Shown here piece by piece: positions 57,968-64,000 of a DNA stretch of 64,000 bases. Position numbers and translations under genes: made by a program. Source of the stretch: CAVTWH01 sp963738365 (GTDB taxonomy: Bacteria > Actinomycetota > Actinomycetes > Mycobacteriales > Micromonosporaceae); NCBI GenBank assembly GCA_963738365.1, contig CAVTWH010000007.1:682001-746000 (forward strand), given 5' to 3'. The stretch's first letter is position 1; each line of letters opens with the position of its first letter. A model generated the notes under the pieces. That model did no database searches, was not told the origin of the DNA, and saw only the letters and a list, made by a program, of their open reading frames with translations.

Positions 57968-59049
57968 TCAGGCAGCGGGGTGCAGCTCGGCGGCCAGCCC
58001 CACCCAGCGGTCCAGGGCGTCGGCCGCGGCGCCCGAGTCGATCGCCGCAGCGGCCCGCTCGATGCCGGCGCGCAGCCTGTCCGGCAGGTCGACAGCCAGG
58101 TCGCCGGAGTCGACCGCGTCGTGGGCGGCCAGTGCGGCGGCGGCGTTGAGCAGCACCGCGTCGCGTACCGGGCCGCGCTCGCCGGCCAGCAGCCGGCGGG
58201 TCACCGCGCCGTTGAAGGTCGCGTCGGCGCCACGCAGGTCGTCCGGCTTGGCGCGGTCGAGGCCCAGGTCCTCGGCGTCCAGCACGGTCTGCGTGACGGT
58301 CCCGCCGCTGACCACCCAGAGCCGGGTGGGTGCGCAGGTGGTGAACTCGTCCAGCCCGTCCTCGCCGCGCATCACCAGGACGCTGGCGCCGCGGTCGGCG
58401 AAGATGGTCGGCCATCAGCGCGGCCATCCGGGCGTCGGCACAGCCCACCGCGCCGGCCCGGGGCTGCACCGGGTTGGTCAGCGGGCCGAGGAAGTTGAAG
58501 GCCGTCGGGTATGCCCAACTCCCGCCGGGTCGCCGCGGCGTGCCGCATGCCGGGGTGGAACGCGGCCGAGAAGCAGAAGCCGATGCCCACCTCGGTGATG
58601 CACCGGGCCACCGCGGCAGGGCTCAGGTCGAGCGGTACGCCGAGGTATTCGAGCAGGTCGGCGGCGCCACAGGCGGACGACGCGGCCCGGTTGCCGTGCT
58701 TGATGACCCGCAGCCCGGCGCCGGCCAGCACCAGCGCGCCCATGGTGGAGATGTTCACCGTGTGCGCCCGGTCGCCGCCGGTACCGACGATGTCCACCGC
58801 CTCGGCCCGCACCTGCTCGGGCAGGTGCAGCGGGGTGGCCGCGGCCAGCATGGCCTGGACGAAGCCGGCGATCTCGGCCGGCGTCTCGCCCTTGGCCCGC
58901 AGCGCGATCATGAAGCCGGCGATCTCCACCGGGCTGGCCGCGCCGGCGATGATCTCGCCCATCGCCCAGGCGGTGTCGGCGGTGTCCAGCTCCTCGCGGC
59001 GCAGCAGCGCGGCGAGGAGGTTCGGCCAGGACCGGTCCGACTCAACCAT
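57968..59049 (-). CDS. trpD: Anthranilate phosphoribosyltransferase, two frameshifts
   Basis: Second step of tryptophan synthesis from chorismate: transfers phosphoribosyl to anthranilate. VDIVGTGGDRAHTVNISTMG (PRPP site), VIKHGNRAASSACGAADLLE, GIGFCFSAAFHPGMRHAAAT, RRELGI and the C-terminal VSGGTVTQTVLDAEDLGL. Frame changes near 58508 and 58408. The same neighbour of ctaE lies in mycobacteria. Isolated from the other trp genes. Confidence 0.92.
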
Positions 59050-59091
59050 GGTGGTCTCCGGGGGCGTGGGCTGCGGGGAACGGCGCGAAGG

Positions 59092-59478
59092 TCAGGCGAC
59101 CGCGCGCTCGCGCAGCAGCGCGGCGACGGTCCGCCCGGTGACGACCGGGTCGAGTGGGTGGACCAGGGTGGCGTCGACCTTGGCGTAGGCGGCCAGCCAG
59201 CGGTCCGCCGAGCGGGCGATGACCAGCACGATCGGCGGGCAGTCGGCCAGCTCGTCGCGCAGTTGGCGGGCGATGCCGATGCCACCGGCCGGCTGGGCCT
59301 CGCCGTCGAGGACCACCGCGTCGATGTCGTACGCCTCGATGGTGCGCAGGCAGCCCGCGTAGTCGTCGGACTCGGTGAACTCCACCGTCAGGTCGGCGGC
59401 CGGCCTGGTCCCGATGGCCAGCTTCATGCGCTCGCGGACCTGCGGGTCGTCGCTGTAGAGCAGGACGGTGTACGTCAT
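59092..59478 (-). CDS. Stand-alone receiver-like protein (128 aa)
   Basis: CheY-like fold: TVLLYSDDPQVRERMKLAIG (acidic pair), the phosphoacceptor-type Asp in IDAVVLDGEAQPAGGIGIAR, and PPIVLVIARSADRWLAAYAK. The lysine expected in the last loop appears as His in LVHPLDP, so phosphorylation switching may be lost or altered. No output domain and no kinase nearby. It may share a transcript with trpD, 42 bases downstream. Confidence 0.75.
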   Translation of the reverse strand: MTYTVLLYSDDPQVRERMKLAIGTRPAADLTVEFTESDDYAGCLRTIEAYDIDAVVLDGEAQPAGGIGIARQLRDELADCPPIVLVIARSADRWLAAYAKVDATLVHPLDPVVTGRTVAALLRERAVA

Positions 59479-59549
59479 CGGTGGGGCTCCCTCGTCGCGT
59501 GCGTGCTGATCGTACTCAACTGCCGGAGCCTGCGGGCGGTGCGCCCGGC

Positions 59550-60599
59550 TCAACCCCGGGTGGACTGCTCCCACCAGGGGGTTTCCCAGATCCCGTCGGG
59601 ATCGTCGGTGCCTGCCGGCCGGGGCGTCGGGGACCCTGCGTCGGGGGAGCGGGCCGCCGCGTCGGCCCGGGCGTGTGCGCGGGCCAGATCGAGCCGGCGG
59701 TCGACCCGGCGGCCCTCCTTGTCGGCGTCGCGCATCCACTGGGTAACCAGGACCGCGAGCATGGTGACACTGACCACTTCGCCGCCGGCCCACAGGATGC
59801 TGCCCGCCAGCACCTGGTCCTTCGCCGGGTCGGCCCAGGTCAGGTGCAGATCGGGGTACCAGTCCCCGGCGATCAGCGTGGCGCTCTGCATGATGGTCAG
59901 CCCGAGCACCGCGTGGAACGGCGTGGACAGCAGCATGAGCAGCGCCCGGCCGGGGTAGGGCCAGCGCCCGGGCAGCGGGTCCAGGCCCAGCAGCGGCCAG
60001 AAGAACAGGCAGCCGGTGACCAGGAAGTGCACGTGTACCCACTCGTGCAGCCAGGCGTGCTCCAGGGTGGCCCGGTAGAGGCCGGTGAAGTAGAGGGCGA
60101 ACGGGTTGGCCACGAAGATCGCGTAGGCCAGCAGCGGGAAGGTGAGGATCTTCGCCGGCCGGCTGTGCAGCACCGCCACCAGCTTGCGGCGCGGGCCGAC
60201 CGGCAGGGTACGCAGGGCCAGCGTGACCGGGGCGCCGAGGGCCAGGAAGATCGGGGCGACCATGCCGAGCACCATGTGCTGGATCATGTGCACCGACAGC
60301 AGCGTGTCGTCGTAGGCCTCGATGCCGGTGACTGTGACGAACGCGATGGAGCCCAGTCCGGGGCCGAGGAACAGCAGGGTGCGCCCGACCGGCCAGCGGT
60401 CGCCGCGGCTGCGCAGCCGGTACACGCCGTAGAGGTAGAGCCCGGCGGAGACCACCAGCAGCACGGCGACCAGCGACTCCAGCTCCAGGTGGCGGAAGAT
60501 CGCCGCGCCGCTGAAGGGTGGCAGGTCGTCGGCGAGCACGGGTGTCCCGGGTGCGCCGGCCAGCGCCCCGGGCAGCTCGGTCAGGGCGCCGGGTGACAT
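59550..60599 (-). CDS. CtaG-type cytochrome c oxidase assembly membrane protein (349 aa)
   Basis: caa3_CtaG-family protein, about seven membrane segments (HLELESLVAVLLVVSAGLYL, IQHMVLGMVAPIFLALGAPV, WLHEWVHVHFLVTGCLFFWP, LMLLSTPFHAVLGLTIMQSA), with conserved His in HMIQHMVLG, EWVHVHF and PFHAVLG that could bind copper. The tail is long, basic and proline-rich. Named for copper delivery to oxidase; it is not homologous to Cox11. Divergent from ctaE. Confidence 0.88.
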   Translation of the reverse strand: MSPGALTELPGALAGAPGTPVLADDLPPFSGAAIFRHLELESLVAVLLVVSAGLYLYGVYRLRSRGDRWPVGRTLLFLGPGLGSIAFVTVTGIEAYDDTLLSVHMIQHMVLGMVAPIFLALGAPVTLALRTLPVGPRRKLVAVLHSRPAKILTFPLLAYAIFVANPFALYFTGLYRATLEHAWLHEWVHVHFLVTGCLFFWPLLGLDPLPGRWPYPGRALLMLLSTPFHAVLGLTIMQSATLIAGDWYPDLHLTWADPAKDQVLAGSILWAGGEVVSVTMLAVLVTQWMRDADKEGRRVDRRLDLARAHARADAAARSPDAGSPTPRPAGTDDPDGIWETPWWEQSTRG

Positions 60600-60693
60600 G
60601 TAGGCAGGCTATGCCTGCCCGGTACGGGCCTGGTCAGCGGGGGCGCGACACGCGCAGGTGCCACCCCGGGAACAACGGCATCTGATCTAGGGC

Positions 60694-60699
60694 AATAAT
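60694..60699 (+). promoter_or_regulatory. -10 element of the ctaE-qcrCAB operon
   Basis: AATAAT, an AT-rich island in GC-rich sequence, ends six bases before the GTG at 60706. Confidence 0.55.
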
Positions 60700-60705
60700 G
60701 AGCCC

Positions 60706-61308
60706 GTGACTGCGGCCTCAGCCATCTCCACGAGCCGGACCCACTCGCTGACCAGGCCCAACATGGTCAGCGTCGGGACCATCGTGTGGCTCTCCAGCGA
60801 GCTCATGTTCTTCGCGGCGCTGTTCGCGATGTACTTCTCCATCCGCGCGGCCACCGGACCGGCGTTCTGGAAGGAGCACACCGAGCACCTCAACGTGGCC
60901 TATGCGCTGCCGTTCACGCTGATCCTGGTGGCCTCCTCGGTGACCTGCCAGATCGGCGTGTTCCGGGCGGAGCGGGGCGACGTGTTCTCGCTGCGCCGCT
61001 GGTTCGCGTTGACCTTCGTGATGGGGCTGGTCTTCGTCCTCGGGCAGGCCAACGAGTACCACAACCTGTACGCCGAGGGCATCAAGATCAATACCGACGG
61101 GTACGGCTCGATGTTCTTCCTGACCACCGGCTTCCACGGGCTGCACGTCATCGGTGGTCTGCTCGCCTTCCTGTTCTACATGGCGCGTACCACCATGGGT
61201 CGGTTCACCCCGGCCCAGGCGACCGCGGGGATCGTGGTCTCGTACTACTGGCACTTCGTCGACATCGTGTGGATCGCGCTGTTCGCGACGATCTACCTGA
61301 TCCGCTAG
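60706..61308 (+). CDS. ctaE: Cytochrome c oxidase subunit III (200 aa)
   Basis: Five-helix heme-copper oxidase subunit: NMVSVGTIVWLSSELMFFAA, LFAMYFSIRAATGPAFWKEH, FTLILVASSVTCQIGVFRAE, TTGFHGLHVIGGLLAFLFYM, SYYWHFVDIVWIALFATIYL. Intact frame. First gene of the ctaE-qcrC-qcrA-qcrB order typical of actinobacteria with a bcc-aa3 supercomplex. Confidence 0.96.
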   Translation: MTAASAISTSRTHSLTRPNMVSVGTIVWLSSELMFFAALFAMYFSIRAATGPAFWKEHTEHLNVAYALPFTLILVASSVTCQIGVFRAERGDVFSLRRWFALTFVMGLVFVLGQANEYHNLYAEGIKINTDGYGSMFFLTTGFHGLHVIGGLLAFLFYMARTTMGRFTPAQATAGIVVSYYWHFVDIVWIALFATIYLIR

Positions 61309-61355
61309 GCCCGCGTTCTTCGAGACGGCCCGGTACTTTCCGACAAGGTGAGGCA

Positions 61356-62195
61356 ATGACCGCTGGTACCCCCAACAAGCGCCCCCGCAGGGGAGTGCTG
61401 ACCCGACTCGCCGCACCGCGCGGCCCGCGCGGCCGCGGCCGGCGCGCCGTCGGCACCGTGGTACGGATGCTGATCGCGCTGTTCCTCGTGGGCGGCGTCT
61501 ACGCGGGGCTGGCACCGGGCGCCTCGGCCGAGGACACCCCGTTGTCCGCGGCGGCCAAGCAGGGTCAGGACATCTTCAACCAGAACTGCATCACCTGCCA
61601 TGGACGCAACGCCGAGGGCGTGCCCGGGCGCGGCCCGAGCCTGATCGGGGTGGGCTCGGCGGCGGTGGAGTTCCAGGTCAGCACCGGCCGGATGCCGGCC
61701 GCTGGGCAGGGCGCGCAGATCGAGCGCAAGCAGCCGCTGCTCACCAACGACCAGGCGGTCCAGCTCGGCGCCTACATCCAGGAACTGGGCGGCGGGCCGC
61801 AGACGCCGGCCGGCGAGAACTTCCGGGAAGGCGCCGACATTCCGACCGGCGGTGAGCTGTTCCGGACCAACTGCTCGTCCTGCCACGCCTTCTCGGCCAA
61901 CGGCGGCGCACTCTCCTCCGGCAAGTTCGCCCCGAGCATGCAGGCCGCCACCGACCGGCAGATCTACCAGGCCATGCTGACCGGGCCGCAGAACATGCCG
62001 GTGTTCGGTGACAACCAGCTCACCGACCAGCAGAAGCGCGACGTCATCGCGTACATCCAGAACATGAAGGACGACCAGAGCCAGGGCGGCTGGGGCCTCG
62101 GCCGGATCGGCCCGGTCACCGAGGGCCTGGTGATCTTCCTGGTCGGTATCACCGTGCTGGTCTTCACGGCCCTGTGGATTGCGGGTAAGTCATGA
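61356..62195 (+). CDS. qcrC: Cytochrome bc1 complex diheme cytochrome c subunit (279 aa)
   Basis: Menaquinol-cytochrome c oxidoreductase c-type subunit. A membrane anchor follows a basic start (LIALFLVGGVYAGLAPGASA), two heme c sites are CITCH and CSSCH, axial-ligand type Met regions lie after each (QNMPVFGDNQ), and a C-terminal membrane helix closes it (GLVIFLVGITVLVFTALWIA). The diheme form replaces a separate cytochrome c in actinobacteria. ATG 61356 has AAGGTGAGG before it. Its stop overlaps the qcrA start (ATGA). Confidence 0.95.
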   Translation: MTAGTPNKRPRRGVLTRLAAPRGPRGRGRRAVGTVVRMLIALFLVGGVYAGLAPGASAEDTPLSAAAKQGQDIFNQNCITCHGRNAEGVPGRGPSLIGVGSAAVEFQVSTGRMPAAGQGAQIERKQPLLTNDQAVQLGAYIQELGGGPQTPAGENFREGADIPTGGELFRTNCSSCHAFSANGGALSSGKFAPSMQAATDRQIYQAMLTGPQNMPVFGDNQLTDQQKRDVIAYIQNMKDDQSQGGWGLGRIGPVTEGLVIFLVGITVLVFTALWIAGKS

Positions 62196-63295
62196 GTGCG
62201 CACGCCGTCGACAGCGAGCAGGCGGGGCAGGCCCCGTTCGACCCGGACGACCCGGAGCTGAGCCGGTTCGACGTGGTCCGCGAGGGTGCCCGGCGGGACG
62301 GGGTGGAGATCGTCCACTACGCGCCCCGGTTCCCGGTCCGGGGCAGCGTCCGGGAGCGGCGCACCGAGCGCGCCATCGCGTGGCTGTTCCTGCTGGCCGG
62401 CCTGGCCGCCACCCTCTTCGTGGTGGTCTACATCTGGTGGCCCTGGGCCTACCAGTCGGGCCACAACCAGGCCAAGTGGTACACCCCGCTGCTCGGGCTC
62501 ACCCTCGGGCTGTCCCTGCTGGGCATCGGCCTCGGCGTGATCGCCTACGCGAAGAAGCTGCTGCCCGAAGAGATCGCCGTCCAGTCCCGGCACGACCAGG
62601 ACGTGGACCTGACCGAGCGCAAGCTGACCGGGGCGACGATCAGCAACATGGGCGCCGAGCTGGGCATCGCCCGGCGGCCGCTGCTCAAGTTCGCCATCCC
62701 GCTGGGCCTGGCGCCGATCGGCCTGGTGGCGGCCGCGCCGATCGTCGGCTCGCTGATCAAGGACCCGCACCACCCGGACATCTTCTTCACCACCGGGTTC
62801 AACCCGGCGAACAACGACGGCAAGCCGGTGGCGCTGGTCCGCGAGGACATGACCCCGATCCGCCCGGAGGACGTCAGCGCCGGTGGCCAGATGACGGTCT
62901 TCCCGGGCATCCCGCGCGGCGCCACCAACGACTACGCCGACTCGCCCACCCTGCTCATCCACCTGCGCGGGGACGACGCCGCCCGGCTGCGCGCCAACCT
63001 CGCCAACGTCCCGCTCAACGCCAAGGACGGCGGGGCCATGTGGGGCGACTACGTGGCCTACTCCAAGATCTGTACGCACGCCGGCTGCCCGGCGAGCCTC
63101 TACGAGCAGCAGACCAACCGCCTGCTGTGCCCCTGCCACCAGTCGCAGTTCAACATCCTCGACAACGGCCGGCCAATTTTCGGGCCGGCAACTCGCCGAT
63201 TGCCGATGCTCCCCATTACCGTGGAGAACGGGTACTTCGTCGCCAGGAGCGACTACCTGACCCCGATCGGCCCTGGCTTCTGGGAGAGGCCGTGA
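62192..63295 (+). CDS. qcrA: Cytochrome bc1 complex Rieske iron-sulfur subunit (367 aa)
   Basis: Acidic N-terminus, three membrane segments (AIAWLFLLAGLAATLFVVVY, YTPLLGLTLGLSLLGIGLGV, LKFAIPLGLAPIGLVAAAPI), then the Rieske domain with CTHAGCPASLYEQ and LLCPCHQSQFN holding the [2Fe-2S] cluster. Overlaps qcrC by four bases and qcrB by four bases. Confidence 0.97.
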   Translation: MSAHAVDSEQAGQAPFDPDDPELSRFDVVREGARRDGVEIVHYAPRFPVRGSVRERRTERAIAWLFLLAGLAATLFVVVYIWWPWAYQSGHNQAKWYTPLLGLTLGLSLLGIGLGVIAYAKKLLPEEIAVQSRHDQDVDLTERKLTGATISNMGAELGIARRPLLKFAIPLGLAPIGLVAAAPIVGSLIKDPHHPDIFFTTGFNPANNDGKPVALVREDMTPIRPEDVSAGGQMTVFPGIPRGATNDYADSPTLLIHLRGDDAARLRANLANVPLNAKDGGAMWGDYVAYSKICTHAGCPASLYEQQTNRLLCPCHQSQFNILDNGRPIFGPATRRLPMLPITVENGYFVARSDYLTPIGPGFWERP

Positions 63296-64000
63296 AACGA
63301 CGCAAAGTTGACCTGAAGTCGCTGCCCGGCGCCGCCGGGGCGCAGCTGGACGACCGGTTCCAGGTGTCGACGCCGCTGCGCCGGCTGTTCAACAAGGTGT
63401 TCCCGGACCACTGGTCGTTCATGCTGGGCGAGATCGCGCTCTACTCGTTCATCATGCTGCTGCTGACCGGGACCTTCCTCGCCCTCTTCTTCGACCCCTC
63501 GATGCAGGAGGTCCGCTACAACGGCAGCTACACCCCGCTGCGCGGGATCGAGATGTCGCGGGCCTACGAGACCTCGCTCAACCTCTCCTTCGACGTGCGC
63601 GGCGGGCTGTTCCTGCGGCAGCTGCACCACTGGTCGGCGCTGCTGTTCATGGCCGCCATCCTGGTGCACATGCTGCGGGTGTTCTTCACCGGCGCGTACC
63701 GCAAGCCGCGTGAGGCGAACTGGGTCATCGGTATCGGGCTGTTCGTCTTCGGCTTCCTGGAGGGGTTCGCCGGCTACTCGCTGCCTGACGACGCGCTGTC
63801 CGGTACCGGGCTGCGGATCGCCGACGCGATCATGCTCTCCATCCCGGTGGTGGGTACCTGGGTCGCCACCTCGCTGTTCGGCGGCGAGTTCCCCGGGCAC
63901 GTCATCCTGGACCGGCTCTACATCGCGCACGTGTTCCTCATCCCGCTGCTCATCCTCGGGCTGATCACGGTGCACATGGCGCTGCTGGTCAAGCAGAAGC
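63292..64000 (+). CDS. qcrB: Cytochrome bc1 complex cytochrome b subunit, 3-prime end cut
   Basis: GTG 63292 overlaps the qcrA stop. The 236 residues present show WSFMLGEIALYSFIMLLLTG, RQLHHWSALLFMAAILVHML (heme b histidines), GFLEGFAGYSLPDDALSGTG and LDRLYIAHVFLIPLLILGLI. The rest of the quinol site and the C-terminal extension lie beyond the window. Confidence 0.96.
   Translation, partial: MKRRKVDLKSLPGAAGAQLDDRFQVSTPLRRLFNKVFPDHWSFMLGEIALYSFIMLLLTGTFLALFFDPSMQEVRYNGSYTPLRGIEMSRAYETSLNLSFDVRGGLFLRQLHHWSALLFMAAILVHMLRVFFTGAYRKPREANWVIGIGLFVFGFLEGFAGYSLPDDALSGTGLRIADAIMLSIPVVGTWVATSLFGGEFPGHVILDRLYIAHVFLIPLLILGLITVHMALLVKQK

Overview
The window is about 73% GC, almost fully coding, and reads as chromosome of a Micromonosporaceae actinomycete, closest in style to Micromonospora. 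The evidence is the long GC-rich frames on both strands, frequent GTG starts, many leaderless promoters, an expansin-CBM2 secreted protein, a polyprenol-phosphomannose mannosyltransferase, GlnR-type boxes, and a gene order that largely matches the mycobacterial block from glnA2 to qcrB. Both edge genes are cut: nadE on the left and qcrB on the right.

Layout. 1-20.5 kb is a nitrogen block: nadE, glnA2, glnE and glnA1. About ten accessory genes lie between glnA2 and glnE: a DinB-like protein, a secreted CHAP-type amidase, a methyltransferase, two unknowns, a ferritin-like diiron protein, a WYL regulator, an S66 LD-carboxypeptidase coupled to a GlxA-type regulator, an MBL hydrolase and an amidotransferase. 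A membrane protein and mptB lie between glnE and glnA1. 20.4-38 kb is lipoate and 2-oxoacid dehydrogenase biology: RDD, DUF4191, lipA, lipB, sucB and lpdA, then pepA and gcvT. It is interrupted by an archaeal-type aspartyl-tRNA synthetase behind a complete T-box riboswitch, a Clp-N/HTH protein with a symmetric operator-promoter, the expansin-like protein and a damaged membrane glycosyltransferase-like gene. 38-49 kb holds cobS, a fused cobU-cobT with a repetitive tail, an M50 protease, an aldo/keto reductase, a WG-repeat protein with a long 15-bp-repeat N-terminus, a cupin regulator and azlCD. 49-64 kb holds murA, nadA, glycerate kinase, erpA, a PfkB kinase, a cysteine desulfurase with a TusA-like partner, trpD, and the aerobic respiratory genes ctaC, ctaF, a ctaG-like gene, ctaE, qcrC, qcrA and qcrB.

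How the genes work together. GlnE adenylylates GlnA1. LipB and LipA make the lipoyl group that SucB carries and LpdA reoxidises. CtaC, CtaE, CtaF and QcrCAB form the bcc-aa3 branch of respiration. ErpA and the desulfurase pair serve iron-sulfur and sulfur transfer. CobS, CobU and CobT finish cobalamin.

Sequence quality. Many essential genes (glnE, sucB, nadA, murA, trpD, ctaC and others) are broken by single-base frame changes, mostly extra G or C, clustered in about 12.3-15, 28.5-31.6, 41.2-46, 47-55 and 56-58.5 kb. The protein signal continues in the next frame each time, so I treat these as probable sequence errors and annotate one gene across them.

The strongest non-coding discovery is the T-box leader in front of the second aspartyl-tRNA synthetase. 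Its GAC specifier, T-box bulge and ribosome-site sequestrator can all be read directly.
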